DNA of 64,000 bases from Homalodisca vitripennis (lineage: Eukaryota; Arthropoda; Insecta; Hemiptera; Cicadellidae): contig NW_025777521.1 of the NCBI RefSeq assembly GCF_021130785.1, positions 32,635 through 96,634 of the forward strand, in the 5' to 3' direction. Below, piece after piece: positions 22,921 through 36,699 of this stretch. The position numbers were made by a program, and so were the translations under genes. Under the pieces are notes generated by a model. That model ran no database searches. It saw only the letters and a program-made list of their open reading frames with translations, and had not been told where the DNA came from. Position 1 is the stretch's first letter. Each line of letters begins with the position of its first letter.

Positions 22921-23930
22921 TCGAGATTGCTGACAATCTGATTGAAACGGCCTCGTATTTTGGGGAGAAATTCAAGCAATTTAGTCTAGCTACTGTGTCG
23001 CTTAATATATGGGTAACTGAACAAAAAGTCTTAATAGTAATGTACTATCTGCATGCAGAAGAAACTAAAACACCTTAAATAAAATTAATTACAACTTCCG
23101 GTACGCCATTTTCTTACTGATAATCCTTTCCATTTGAACATGTCATAATATTCTTATATTTACGTTATACTGTAGGTGGCTAGAGCTCATGACCGTCAGT
23201 CACAGACGGACATTAGAAATAATGTATTTTGAAGTACGAGTATAAACACAATAGTCAAAAAAACAATCTTACTAGACTTTCTTAGGACAGTTTGATGAAT
23301 AACTTCAACTAAACTAAAATTAAAGATATATTAGATAAACAATCGTAGAAGACTACATCTTTTAGTATTGAAATCGTGGTGTGTTTTAATATTTAAAATT
23401 AATTTTATGTCTATACTCTATAATGGTATATTGTCCTTGTGTAAGTATTCTTATACAATTAACTAACACCTTTTAAAACAACAACACAAGCATCATTTAA
23501 TACATTCTTATTAATAATATCACTTTTATTTGTTTAAGTTTGTTGAAATTTAACATTTAAGACGAGAAATTCTATATTTATGGTTCAATCAAACCTAATG
23601 AGATAATTAATTCCATTTAGCTTCTTGGGGAGGGTTGTAACTTTATCAAAGAACGATCTAACATCGTATCACTGTGTGCGAAGAAAGCCTTAATTAAGGA
23701 AATGGCTGTTCATTTTCATTGCGGCCTTTCAGTCTTATCTGAATCAATACTAGACCAAATTTGTTATCATAGCGTCTGCACATTGTAAACTACAATTACT
23801 AGATAGTTGTGTATAATAACCACACACTACGTGAATGCGCTAAGTTTTTATGGATATTTGTCTTTAAAATGAATTTATGTTTGGCCTTATAGCTTGAATG
23901 TTACACCACTTTATTATTAAGTACATGTAC
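22921..23930. other. Stretch without recognised features
   Basis: AT-rich; nothing supported. Confidence 0.5.
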
Positions 23931-23934
23931 GTGT

Positions 23935-24093
23935 ACAATGGCTATAAACATACACTTTTGGCAGATTTTCTTGATAGTGTCAACAAGGTAAACTCTACAT
24001 CGGCGTTGACAATATAATTCACTTGAACCAGAAGTGCTCGTACGCTCGTACAAAAAGCGTGCGAAGCCGCGGGGAACAGCTAGTAGAATATAA
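23935..24093 (-). repeat. Head fragment of the CTAGCTG...CGCGGCTTCGC repeat
   Basis: Read on the minus strand from 24093, the sequence begins CTAGCTGTTCCCCGCGGCTT followed by CGCACGC. This is the head seen at 4489 (+) and 28993 (+). The match fades within about 150 bases. Confidence 0.6.
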
Positions 24094-26394
24094 AATAAAC
24101 AGAAGAATAAAGAAGCAGTACAGATTGAAAATATGACTAAACACGGCGTAGAACATGTTGTATACCAGGCTAAATGTCCGTACAATCTGGCCAAGTCAGC
24201 TTTATCGTGCCACATCAGACAAAAGAGAGATGGATGACATTTTTCCTGTCTATTCCTTTATGTCACACATATTTTTACATGATCGTTACATTACTTTTCT
24301 ACTAAAAGGTAAATCAATCTGCAGGTAATCTAGTGCAGATCTAGTGTAAATCTACTGTAAATATAAACTAAAATTTCCCTTGATCTCAACTCATCTTTGT
24401 TTTTAAAATTTAATTTATCACTTAAGTTTGGGGAGGTAAAAGAATCTTTCCGGACAATTTTCATTGTTGACTGGTATAAAAAATCGGTGAACCTTTAAAT
24501 GAAGTAATATTATGAGTATTATAGATGAATTCTTAAAACTAATTTTATTTTATTTTATTTTGAACTCTTGTGGCTTGTGACTTTTCATAAGGTTATGAAT
24601 CTCAGGTGCATTGCATAACTATGTTAAACTTGTTCGTGTATTTGACTGGAGTTCATATTTTCCTCTTCTGATCGTTTTGTTTAAAAGTGACTGTGGTTGT
24701 CATCAGTTAGGGTTTCAAAATCTTTTAAAACCCGTAAAGCGATAAGTGACGATGCTCTATTAAGTAAATTATTTTACTTGTCAGCCGGGCTTGAACTATT
24801 TTTTTAGAAGAATGTTTGCTCACCGATGAAACATCGTAATTCTTTCAATGCTCTCTCTATATTTCACTTTTTGTAGATATGATAATTAATTCTTGCACAT
24901 GTTGTGTGTTTCCCTCTACTATCAAAATTCTAATATTTATATATATATATATATATATATAATTTATATGACATTAACGTAACATTTGCAGCCTGTACAG
25001 TATTTGCAAGCTTAGTTATTAGATCTGTAGGACTGACGTAGGAGTGTTCTTGGTTCTCACCTTACTCCATTTACAACTTATTGATTCTCCTAACATCTTC
25101 ATAAACTTTATTATAAGATATACTTTATTTTATAAGATTAGAACAACTTTTGAAAGCAGTAATAAGATTCATTTGGATATTTACTAAATAAAGGTAATCC
25201 TGGTAATCGAAACAAAAAGGATTTATTTAAAAAAGTTGTATTTAAACCGAATAATTTATTTTGTATACGAATGTTAATATTCACACTATATATTTAATAA
25301 TTATTTATATATTTAAATCAGCACTAGTATCTGAAGGTATATATATAATAAAAAGATCGGTGTCTGTTTGACGTCACCATATTCACATGAAGCGGTCTAA
25401 AAGATTGAGTTAAGATGCTAATATCTTGCACAATATTTTCTCTCTTGACTTAAATAAAAAGATTAGTTATTATGGTTGTTAAAGCTTCACAACATTTTGT
25501 TGCAAGATTTATATAAATGTGTCATTCGTATGTGTACAATTTGCTACTGAGATTAGGTTGGATATATATTTTAGATTATTTGTATTAGGGTTTTAACAGA
25601 ACTAAATAATTTAGTTGCTTTCTAGTTGTATTTTAGTTGATTTTTGTTCCTGTTTTTAATTTGCTGTACTGATTTAAACAATCTTATGTTTGTTTGCAAT
25701 GTATTTTAATAACTTAGAGAAATTACAAAAGTATCTTCAGAGTATAGTTGGCTTTAAATGAGATAAGATATGATAAATATTTTGGTTCAGAAGTTATTAA
25801 ATTAATCGAAATATCGAATACTTACCTATAACATTTAATAGGTTTATCGAAGCGGTGATACCTAACGAAACAGTCTATCCTTATAGCACAGAGTTGTACT
25901 GAGGCAATAACAATTCTGCCTCGGATGTAAAATCCTTTATTGATCTAAAGTTTATGAGAGCAACGGTTAAATGGAAAAATGGTTCAACCATCGTATATCC
26001 TATACTTTATTCAATAGTGAACGATGCTACTGCCGTTATTTTTATTTTGCCCTCTAGTATTTTTTACAACTTTTCAAAGCTATTAAAAAAAACGTTTGGT
26101 TTACTGTGTGAGATTAAAACACACTGCACTTGAAACCCTGTACTCAGAATCCATTTTAAATGTGATCATCATGCTTAATTTAGGAACAAAAACTCCAATA
26201 AACAAGACATTTTTTCGTAAGGCCTTTCGTGTTCAATGAACACATCATCAGACCCACATAACTAAAGTGAAAATAACGATTATTATTTTTAAAATATTTT
26301 ATTAATTTTAAATTTAGATGCAAAGAAAGACAAAATATTGTAACTGAGTCTCGTTTTATTTCCTCAACCTGGATAATATTTCATGCGTCAAAGA
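24094..26394. other. Stretch without genes
   Basis: AT-rich DNA with a (TA)n tract at 24938-24960 and an isolated TGACGTCA palindrome at about 25369 without accompanying CCAAT boxes. A GTGTTCAATGAACAC near-palindrome occurs at about 26230. No coding or terminal-repeat structure was found. Confidence 0.5.
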
Positions 26395-26495
26395 ATAAGA
26401 GGTATTTTTAATTCATAACATCTAGAACAAGAGGTGCTTTCCCTTTGTGATAGGCTTTGTGTGACTTACAGCCACTTCAAACCATCAGTCAAATT
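26395..26495. repeat. Member of the AATTCATAACA...CAGCCACTTCAAAC dispersed repeat
   Basis: TTTTTAATTCATAACATC, then GGTGCTTTCCCTTTGTGA, then TTACAGCCACTTCAAAC. The same ordered words occur at 32395-32485, 34025-34115 and 43255-43345, with related heads at 28585 and 38955. Diverged, non-coding; superfamily unknown. Confidence 0.55.
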
Positions 26496-26559
26496 ACACA
26501 GAGCGACATGCGCCATTATAGAATTTATTACTTTCTATACAGAAATGAATGTTTATATA

Positions 26560-26670
26560 CAAACTTTCGGTGTATAAATCAGTTAGTTTTTGACATATTA
26601 TGCAGACAGGTGGACAGAAATGGATGTTTTTAACTCCTCGAGCGAGAGGTTTTGCTAACGCTCATTAAAT
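26560..26670. repeat. Dispersed repeat with GCAGACAG ... CTAACGCTCA end
   Basis: ATGCAGACAGGTGGACAGAA is followed by GGTTTTGCTAACGCTCATT. The same order (GTGCAGACAG, a run of CAGACAGACA, GGCTTTACTAACGCTCA) occurs at about 59365-59445. Related but more decayed CAGACAGA blocks lie near 36965, 38585 and 42520. Confidence 0.5.
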
Positions 26671-28584
26671 GAATACTTATATGTTGCATTTTATAGACTC
26701 ATTGTTTATGCAATCAATATTTATGACTCATTACAAAATAAAACTCTCATGTGTTGTAATTTAAAATTTTATCAATATATTATAAAGAAGGAAGTAAAAA
26801 ATAAAACATCAATGCATAAGGAAATTTACCTTAAGAGTTGAAAGAACGACCATGAACTTGGGCCCTGTAAAGAAAAACTGTTTAAGAAAGCGGGTTTTTA
26901 ATATGGTTAGATAACTAACTACATCATCTTAAAATTTTGATGGATGCCGTTACAAGGAATGATAAAACGTAGCGTAACCTGAGAAACTATTCTTCTCTGA
27001 GGATGCTTAAGGGGTGGTCCATCTTCTACTACACACCCTAGCGATATAAGAAAGTGTGCTTCTAATAAAGGTAGGAGAAGTAAAAGTTTCAAGTTAGAGG
27101 ATATTAGGGTAATCTCATCTCATCTCATCTCATCTCACAAAATCCTAAAATAGAGTATCTATAGCACTTTGATAGTCTGAGTTTAAAGTCACCAGCCTCA
27201 AGGTCCCTAAGATCAAACGAACGTAAAACACTAACCAACATCAAAGGTCAGAATAATCAAGACCCCTACAAAAATAGCGGAACACAGATTGAGGCGGTAA
27301 GGAAGTGATAACAGACGTGAAAACTCATGGTTGATGTAGGTTAACCATTGAGTCCACAGATCGCAACTTAACTGCAAGTCATACTGGCGGAGTCGTATAG
27401 CATAAATACGTACTACCATCGTCAAAATAATGACGAAGTATATTATTTGTATTTTATATTATTTATATTGTACATATAGTATAATTACTCCTTGTATGAA
27501 ACATATTTTTCTTGCAATAACATTAAAAACGGAGCTTTGTCTCAGGAACCTCTATAAATCATGTCAGTATCAGAAATGTTGTCTAGTTTATAACTTAAGT
27601 TGTTATAATTTGTTTTAATGATGATTTCACGCTCAGTTATTGACTGAAAATATGTTTTACCAAAAATTAACAACAGTCCTAAAATATTTATAGATATAAT
27701 AGCTAATAGAAGACATGCGCACGGTTTGCTTGTAATTATTATTATTATGTTATAGCATTACATATATTTTCTGTTAGAACTGTAAATGTGGTGGTGAATT
27801 TTCAATGAATAAAAAACAATAACGTTCATTAAACGTAGGCGAACTAAAGTAAATGAAGGCGAAGAGATATTGCATTAAACCAGGACTGGACGTAACGTGT
27901 GAAATGACTGCTATTTGTCACTTCTACTCCACACTTCGAAAATAGATGTGAGTTTTCCCTTTTTTCATAGTTAGTATAAGTTTTAGCCCATTGTTAATCG
28001 TAGTTCTCGCTCACGCCAGCGTATGTACCAGATAAATCGTTAAAGCCTTTGGAATATCAATTAATTTGAATATATAAATCTATATTGTCTTTTATTGTGT
28101 AATTGAAAATATATTTTTTCATTTTTTCACGTTTGTTCAACGTGTCAATACTACCACTTTTAGTTTACCTTGTCACGTGTTACGTTGCACTGTCTATTGT
28201 CCAGTGAATATTATTCGCAAATCTCGTTAAGAAATGATTTGATTTTATAAGTTACATATAAAATAACATTCAAAGCTGAAGATGTTACTACTAATGTAAC
28301 AGTCAAGAATACAAACTAGAAGCGTGTTTATACTAAGTAAAGGAAACAGGATTTTTCCGGACATTTGCCATCGTTTAGTGATACAAAAATCAGTAATACT
28401 ACGTTTTGAGATCTGTAATTTGAAAACCAAATACTAAGTGGTGACAACCGACTCTCTAAAAAGTATTATAGTAGGCAGTGGTTGTTCCCAATTTATCACC
28501 ACCTATTTATATTGTTATAATATTTAAGACTGAAATGATATAAAAACAAAAGCAATAAGAATGGCTACACTGGAATATTGAATA
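26671..28584. other. Stretch without genes
   Basis: AT-rich. It contains a five-unit ATCTC tandem at 27112-27136. Frames of 60-64 codons at 27231-27425 (-), 27430-27618 (+) and 28245-28430 (-) have no recognised features. Confidence 0.5.
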
Positions 28585-28700
28585 CGGCATCAAAGGGCAT
28601 TTGCAATTCATGACTGGGCGAGAGTAAGGAAGGCTTACTTAAATAACACTTTATTGTAAATTGTAGCCATTTCGAGGACCATAGGAATTCGCTTAACCAC
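28585..28700. repeat. Dispersed repeat copy (GGCATTTGCAATTCATGA)
   Basis: CATCAAAGGGCATTTGCAAT followed by TCATGA, then AGGCTTACTTAAATAACACTT and GACCATAGGAATTCGCTTAA in shortened form. The copy at 38955-39095 has the same words in the same order. The head also matches the AATTCATAACA family at 34030. Confidence 0.55.
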
Positions 28701-28992
28701 ATTATATTGCTTGTCCTTACATTACATTATATAGTGCATTACTGGTTAATTTAATAAAACGCGTTACCGTTCATTGTATACATTAAATTATATTATACAT
28801 TATTACATTTTAGTGTTAAAGTCAACATTGTTCATAAAATATAAATGTTAAACGTAATATTTATATAGTTTATTGGCTTTTAAATTTTAAATAATTAGGG
28901 ATACTAATAATTATATTCGTTTCTACATTTTGAATAGAAAAATAATTATACATACTTTTTCAGTTTCATATCAATAGGCTATTTATTGTTAG

Positions 28993-29345
28993 ACTAGCTT
29001 TTACCCGCGGCTTCGCGAACAATGTTCAAAATAGACCAGTGTAGCCTTCTCAGTGAAAGAATTTATGATGTAATATGATTGTTATCTGATACGTATTACT
29101 TCCGTACCCATGGGTAAGAGATTTTAAAGTTACCTAGTACAAGTGAACTAATACAATTTTTAGCTGTTCATATTTGTTTTGCGAGTGTAGGAGAGTAGAT
29201 TTCTGGTTGTAACCAATACATTTATGACGCCATGGTTGAGTTTGTCTGTCCCAGAGCCTAGATAAAGAAAATATATACATATAAAGAGCAGGGAAACTTA
29301 CTTCAATCAAAATGCCTCATAGATAAGTTTGCCTTTTCATAACGA
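28993..29345 (+). repeat. Truncated copy of the CTAGCTG-head dispersed repeat
   Basis: It begins CTAGCTTTTACCCGCGGCTT and continues CGCGAAC. The following 350 bases align loosely with 4500-4900: a GTGTAGGAG segment, then TTTCTGGTT, then GAAACTTACTT, then CAAAATGC. The tail seen at 5861 is absent. A segment with TGAAAGAATTTATGATGTAA is repeated again near 56485. Confidence 0.6.
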
Positions 29346-30374
29346 TGAAAAAATATGTGGAACTCTAACACCATTGTAGTCCGGCACTGCCCGTAGTCTC
29401 GTTACCCGTTGGCCGCAGACTCTACCATCGATAGTTGGTAAGTTAGGCAATTGAAAGATGGCTCACCGGTACGGGGACGTGCGATCTGCTAAACGTTATT
29501 CGTTATTCAGAGTGACAAAGAAGTGCTGGTCCGGAGCCCCGATTGGTCTTGATCTAATAAAAGTATCCCTCCTGTCTCTGGTCAGGATTTTGTTTTCTTA
29601 TATTCCTAAACTAGTCTAATGTAATCAAAAGTAATCTAGTATTGCTAAAGTAATCAAAGTAACTGATTGTAAGATCAAGGAGTAATAAGTGATTTAATGA
29701 GCCTTTGAAAGTATCGTATTAATATGGCTGACACTTGGACCGAGTTTCGGCGGCCATAGAAATCCATGCGTCTGAACACCGGTTTGGAGAAATTTTTGAA
29801 CTTCATTTAATTTCACTCCATGGCTCAGAGTGCGAAAATTTTAGGTCAATTTTGGATTAATATAGTTAATCTAGAAACACGGTTAGGTAACTATATTAAT
29901 AGTATTATTATGGTTTTAAATACAAAATAATTAGTTCTTATTTATAGAGCTTGTGTTCAAAAATTTAATTATTATTAAGGTTAGAGTATTTTGAATGTAT
30001 TAATATTGATACTTTTCATAAGTGATGAGAAAGAACTTTTTCAAAAATGAATATAAAACTGATCAAAGGATATTTAAAATTCATTAACTCTGGAGAGTGA
30101 GGAAACCTCACTTCAGCAAATATTTACATGTGAACTATTGCGCTTCACCCATCGCTCTTTAATGTTCACAGGATCCAGGAGGCAGTACAAGTCAGTTCTT
30201 TCACTTTCACCTAATATCAGTTGATACAATAACAATGAAAAGTCCAAGAGTAGAATAATATAGAAAGAGGTAAACAGATTCTATCAGATAATTAACTACA
30301 TAACTAATTTGTTAAACCTGAAACTTAATTAATATACGATTATTTCATGTGCATTAATGAGGTGTGAAGATATT
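29346..30374. other. Intergenic stretch with a GC-richer block at about 29375-29560
   Basis: The block around GTCCGGCACTGCCCGTAGTC has more G+C than its surroundings but shows no open frame, inverted ends or tRNA-like fold that I can support. It may be an unrecognised repeat or exon relic. The rest is AT-rich. Confidence 0.4.
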
Positions 30375-30650
30375 GTACATTTATGTAAATGAGGCTGGAA
30401 ATAGGTGAGTGGATACAATGCGATACACAAAGAAACACTGGTGTTGACAACCTGACAGTTTATTAATATGGATTCTGACTTCCTTTACACTATTGCGATG
30501 TGACATAGTCTGTACATTTATGTAAATGAGGCTTAGAGTAGAATAAGATGGAAACAGGTGAAAGGAAACTACTAGAAACATATACAAACACTCGTGTGTT
30601 AGGCCTGACAGCTAATTAGTTTCTGAGTCCTTTACAGCACTGCGGTCTGA
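30375..30650. repeat. Two diverged direct copies of a repeat of about 135 bp
   Basis: Both copies begin TACATTTATGTAAATGAGGC (30375 and 30511), and each continues through an ACAACCTGACAG- or GGCCTGACAG-type word, then TTCTGA, then CTTTACA, then TGCGRTSTGAC. A further relative lies near 61120-61190, and the layout resembles the 136-bp tandem repeats at 61.9-62.6 kb. Confidence 0.6.
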
Positions 30651-32394
30651 CGGGAATATATAAGGGACTTATATTTTCCTATCCTATGTGCCTTTGCATC
30701 TTTCCCTAACCCCTTCTACCTCTAAGTGTAGTCATCAATATACTGCAGAATCTCATGTACTAAATCAGTCATAAATATGTCATACATTTATTTATTAAGT
30801 AGATTTTTAAAATTATAATTTACCAAGTATAAGTTATAACGCTTCTAAAGTATTTTTTTAGATAAAAATGTGATCTTTATACACAAAGTTGATGCTAGCA
30901 ATGTGTAAGTAAATATTATAGATTGAAAGAGTTTTTCATACATATTATTAAATTTAAATACTAAAAACAATAGAACACTTTATACGGATTAGACAATTAG
31001 TCAAACAGCTCATTTAACAAATAAGTAAACGATTTCACCGAAACACGAAGCCTTGACGACTCCCAAAGGATGCTTCACAGCGAGGCGTTTTTCCTAGTCC
31101 TATATCTTTTATGCGTACAAATAGGTAGGCCTATACTAGTGATTTTTTATTCTATTATGAATTAGTAGGCTAGCTTACTACAAAATCTTTTATGCGTTTG
31201 TGATAATATAATTACGTAATAAAACTTACCTGGCAAGTCTTGATTATATACCCTTACTAATAGTTTTTTTTAATCTCCAGAGAGTTTAGGAACCAAAATA
31301 ATCGAAACGTCTGGAATATGAACTATAAAGTATACCAGATTATCGTCTAAAGCAACGTTTAGCGAAACATTTTTTTACTGAGAAGATAACCCAGACTAGT
31401 TGATATAAATTCAAACTTTCAGCTTTAATGTAGATTTTATAGTAGCAGCAGTGTTCCGGTATCGTAAAGTATTTATCTTCTTTGAATGGTGGACCACATT
31501 ATTGACCTATTTTATGTTCTGCCTTATGGATCCTTTTTACAGCATTGCGGAGTAGTGAATGATTGAGAAATATATTACGAAACACGAAATAATATTAATA
31601 ATAATATATAGATAATAATAATATATTATAAATAATTCAAGTACATTGGAATTCACAAATATAGATTAGATTCGTTGAAACAAACAAATCAATAGATGGT
31701 ATTGAAAGAAACTTGTAGTCTCGTCACCTCTTAAGAAGTCGGATATTTATCAAATATTGATGAACAACTGCGTTATAAACTTTTTGTTCGTACAGAAATC
31801 TTTGAGTTGTATTCAAACATTCCGATTTTCAATAGAATGGCACATAAAATGTACATGGCCTTATAAAATGGCCTTTATAGTTAATAAAATAGTACCATGT
31901 TTATATTAAACGTTAGAATATCCTTTATTATGTGCAACAATAGGCTATTATTTTTTAATGCAACATATTCAATTTTTGAGCTTTCTTGTAATATCTTTAA
32001 CTTTTGTTTCGGAAGCACAAAATGAAATATGCATTGCGTTTGACGTGTATTCACAATTACACGAGTTTATTATTATTTATTGATTTAATTATTTGAGTTT
32101 TGTTATGAAATCGAACAGTTATGGACACTATTTCAGCAGGGAATATAGGAAATAACCTTTTCCTTGCAAAGATAAAATAAATAAATGTACTGGTTTTTAA
32201 TTTAGTAGATAGACTAGATCCAATATAATAAAAGGCTCACAAACTAAGAACGTTTGTTAAGGATATTAATTTATAGTTAGTTTCGGTTTGTTTATGAGTG
32301 ACTGCCTTAAGATATATATTTTATATTTAAGAATAAGTCAAATGAAGATGATTGCAGTAAACCTTGTTCACTTCCTTTACCTGGATCATGTTTT
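30651..32394. other. Stretch without recognised features
   Basis: AT-rich DNA with simple runs such as ATAATAATA near 31590-31625. Nothing coding. Confidence 0.5.
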
Positions 32395-32490
32395 ATGAAT
32401 CGAGGAGTAAAGTTATTTTTAATTCGTAACATCCAGAGGAAAGAGTACTTTGCCTTTGTACTTTACAGCCACTTCAAACTGCTTTAACAA
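32395..32490. repeat. Member of the AATTCATAACA dispersed repeat
   Basis: TTTTTAATTCGTAACATCCA, then CTTTGCCTTTGTAC, then TTACAGCCACTTCAAACTG, in the same order as at 26395-26495. Confidence 0.55.
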
Positions 32491-34020
32491 GTTAAATCTG
32501 AGGATGGTTTAAACTTGTTTGAAATTTGTTGGCTCTGAGATTTTAATCTAAGTACGAGTAGACTTATAGAATAATTATAGCGGATTATTCACGCAGGCTG
32601 TACCGCATTGATTTTGACTAATGGACTTGAAATAAACCTGTATAAAAATGAGAAACACTAGTTTAAGTAGTTTTAACATCCTATGTATAACGTGATCAAA
32701 AAAGTATTCTCATATAGAAAAGATTGTACTCTACGCATGGCAAAACTGGATCAAATCTAATATTTTAGTAAAATAATTTTCAATCAATCGATCTTGGCAC
32801 TTGTCATCCACAACATGCCGAACATGGTTATGGGAATGTGAGGTGGTGCTGGGAGTAAATTGGGCCTTCCATAGATTAAATTTCGTCCACTTAGTAAATG
32901 CAAATATTTCCAGCATATCACTCTAAATTGCACTGGTACTCCGAAAAAAATGGTTCAAATGATTCATTATTAAATCACACCAAACCTTGTACGGTTTTGC
33001 TCGACAAACTTGAAGCTGGCTTTGATCTCTAAATTCTACAGTAATGCCGATTGAAATGACCATTTATGTGAAAAGTTGCTCCGACTGAAAATAACTATTC
33101 CAAAGCAATCATCATCCTTATGCAGAAAGGTATTCTAAATTACGAGTTTACGTTTCAAAGCTATAAATGGTAGCCATATAAATATTTGATTGTTACACTA
33201 ATAAGTTTTGAGTTTTTCTATCAGTTCATATATAACATATATATAACTCGTTAATTTGTAATATTAAATAAATATATTCAATAGAAACACAATGACACTA
33301 AGAAATCACCTCTATGCCATTTCTAGAAAAAGTTATGGGCAAATAACGAAAAAAATCATCTGTAAGCACAATGCCAGTGTCTTGTGCACATCATCTTTTA
33401 GTGAGACTTTGAGGGGCCCAGCTTATCCCTTTACGTAATGTTTCTTTTCTTATGTAGTATGTAATGTTTCTGATGTTTATGGTTTTGGTAAGAGGTGTGT
33501 TTTTTTCTAGATGGCATTACTACGTAAGGGATTATTTGCCCTTAGCTTTTGCTAGGATCGTTGAAAAGATGTTTTGTCCATATCATTGTGTTTCTATTAA
33601 ATGTACCTTTCGAATGAAATGTCGCACTTTGTAGCAGATTTACTTGATTGGGTAGATGACCATTCGCGCAAGAAGGAGAACTCAAATACAAGGTCGGAAA
33701 TACAATTAACCAAAAATTATCATACACGTTTAAAGCCTATTCAGTTGGTGTATTTAATAGCTACTAGTTCATCATCACACAATCCCTGGGTGTTGGAAAA
33801 CAGTCCTATAAATCCAGTATTGACTACTGATTTTCTTGCATAGAAATATTGTTATAGTACTTTGATGTCTGGATTATGTTGATATTTAAATACAAATTAT
33901 AATAGATAATATTTAATTTTATAGTCAGCGTGGTTAAGGAATAACATATGGGTAAGTGAAAGTTGAAACTCTTAAAACAGTACTAAATTTTCTACCTTAA
34001 GAATTGTTTTCGCGTCATGG
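32491..34020. other. Stretch without recognised genes
   Basis: Frames of 61-80 codons at 32731-32916 (-), 33542-33727 (-) and 33601-33843 (+) show no family character. Sequence at 32810-33110 is slightly more complex than average but could not be assigned. Confidence 0.45.
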
Positions 34021-34024
34021 AAAC

Positions 34025-34115
34025 CAAGAAGCATTTGCAATTCATAACAGCCTTAGAGAGGGCAGTTTGCGTCTGAGAAAGCATTATTGTGAGCTGCAGT
34101 CACTTTATACTACGT
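34025..34115. repeat. Member of the AATTCATAACA dispersed repeat
   Basis: GCATTTGCAATTCATAACAG, then GAGGGCAGTTTGCGTCTGAG, then GCTGCAGTCACTTTATAC. This copy joins the head type seen at 28585 and 38955 to the body type seen at 26395 and 43255, which shows that all belong to one family. Confidence 0.6.
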
Positions 34116-36699
34116 GGTGAGTGAGTTTTAAGTTAAGCTTAATAGTTTATGGGTGTAAAACCTGGATTTAACATAACAATAGTTTCCATAAAAATATAGT
34201 AAAATGAATATTTTGTTTTAAGTAACTAAGTAAGACTAATTTTAATGTTAATTAGGCACAGTTTGGTGATAAATATCCATCAAGCACCGTATCCTTCCAA
34301 AGTGTCGAAGTTCCTTAACAAACTTTAAATATGACAATTGCTGAATATACATTTCAAATGACGAATATGAATTTACTTTAAAATAATATAAAAGTTGATT
34401 TGGTTAGTATTGTAATGTATTAAAACATCATGGAACCATTATAGTGTTTTAGTCGCATTATAATGCTTTCAAGCGAGTTCGTCCGGTCTTCCGATGTGCC
34501 ATATTTCACAATATTTTAAACTTTTTTGTTGACAAGCTCTGTTTAAAGTATGAACGTTGAAGGTTTGTGTGTTAGAAATAGTTAGAAACCTGTAGTATTA
34601 TAACATTAAAATACACAGACGGTATGCCAGTTTAGAATTAGCTATCTACAAAAGAAATAAACAAACAATGTTATACACTCATTGAGAAGGGGATCGTTGC
34701 ATAATTAAAATAATGAATTATTAATATTTGAAAATATGTTTAGTGTACTCGTCATTTCAATCCCCATGCGTTTGTGTATTAAAGTACAATCCCACTTTCT
34801 ATTGCAATATCAATAATACGAACAATATAGGCTGTTTTAGGCTTCCCTAAGTAAAATATAGTCATGTACACTACTACCCATACGAGGGAATATCAATCAA
34901 CAATTTTTACTCACTTTTTCCTTATAGTATATGTAAAAGATCACGATTATGATTAATAAATCAATCACAGTTTTGTGTCATTTTAAGTAGGAACACAAGA
35001 GTTTCTAAGGCTATCTGTGTATGACGTTTTAGCCTCTCTGCATTAGTTATAAATTACTTATTGTGTTGTTTTTCATGAATATAGAAACGCTAAATCTTTT
35101 ATGTTTACAAGAATCCATTTCTGTATATTCGATTAAATTTGTGTTAAATACTGTCATAAAAAACAGTCTAAAGCTTTTGCTCACTCAGCCATTTCAAAAA
35201 CTAATGAATACATGTTGTTGAGGTTGAGCAATAAATAACAGTGACATTTTATCTCCTGAGTTCACTTTCCTGCCTTGCCCCAGTTGCGAGTAGTTTATCT
35301 ACTGTGTTTGCAAACAGTTTAGTCTGGACTACTTATTAAAAAGTTATGTATGCCTAAAGATTTAAATTTGTTATAAGCGATAGGATATCCAATTTACTTT
35401 ATTATATCGATAACAAATTCGATTTAGCCATTAATTTGACTTTTGAATATGGAACTTGTATTGGCTACTATTAACTTAATATGATCAAATAAATGGTAAT
35501 AAAACGTTTTAATCATCATAGAAAACAATGAATTGCCTTTAGTAGCTATAAGGTGGTTCTTTATTGTACACTAATTTAAGTTCTCGATTTCAGATCGTTC
35601 TAAGATATGGTTAGAAAGTTACCCGATTTTATTTTTGTAGTTCTATTGTGTATATATCTGTATCTGGTTAGGGAAGTTCGCTATAACCAGGAAATCTTGC
35701 GTTAGTTCAAGACATAAAAAAATGTAACATGAAAAGGTCAATGTAGAAATAGAGGTATAGGCATTTATTTTAAATTTGAAGTAAGTTAAAATAGGAGTTA
35801 GTCCTGCTGCTGGTCAACAATTTTACCTTTTGACAGATAGGTGTCTTATGTTTACAACGAGGATAAATTATTGTTTAATATATTATCTATTTAAATATAA
35901 AGTTAAACTCACCACATTTGTTTACAGCTGAACTATTAATAGCTTAATTATTTTAGGTATATTAAAATACAACATTATATTTTATAGATATTCTTTTGAT
36001 TACGCCATAACTCTTTCAACAAAGAAGTGGAAGAGGAGAGTTGTTTAAGCCTTGTTATATTTAATGGCATAACCACAGAGCTCCGTGAAACCTTATGAGC
36101 TAGACATAATTATCCAAAAGAATTTAAATTTACCAAGAGTTAACCATATTGTTCTCCAAAACTCTGGGCTTGTATTCGGTATTTTTGATACGGAATTCGG
36201 TTGCTTATGCAGTAATTTAACTCGATACATTGTTTCTGACACATTTCCAGACATCGTTGCAACAAACTGTAATAGTAATTATGCTTTCTGTTATGAAGTA
36301 AATAGGTTTGTAAATAATTTTTACAATCTATAAGATCTACTCGTGTTAAAAGCAATAAGTTGTATCATGACAATTTTGAAAGTTTTTAATTTTTAAGTCA
36401 TAATTTTGTTCTAAATAATAATATACTGTTTCCCAGCAAAATAATAGCACCGTCGATCAGTAGTACCGAAAGAAAAATATTCATTATACTATTAATGTAT
36501 GTATGCCATAAACACAGCTCTATTACCTCATTTTTCGCAATGAAATTAAGTTGTTATTTACAGTTATGGCTCGGAAAGATACAACAGGATAGCATGTATT
36601 TCGCAGAGATTTGGTGTATTTCTACTGTTCCTTTACACTTGGTTAGAACAACTGGACTGATGAAGCTGTTTTACTTCAAAATAGGAATATCTCTCACCA
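34116..36699. other. Stretch without recognised features
   Basis: AT-rich. Frames at 36085-36333 (+) and 36140-36355 (-) overlap each other and lack any recognisable motif. Nothing supported. Confidence 0.5.

Noticed and set aside
26205..26260. GTGTTCAATGAACAC near-palindrome considered as a hormone response element
   Set aside because: An isolated short near-palindrome without supporting context; it could equally be part of an old repeat.
29375..29560. GC-richer block considered as a tRNA-derived SINE or exon
   Set aside because: No A and B box pair, no clover-leaf fold and no open frame could be made out by eye.
32731..33110. Considered as a fourth transposase relic on the minus strand
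   Set aside because: Some words looked like the end of a Tc1/mariner transposase, but no catalytic motif or terminal repeat could be found.
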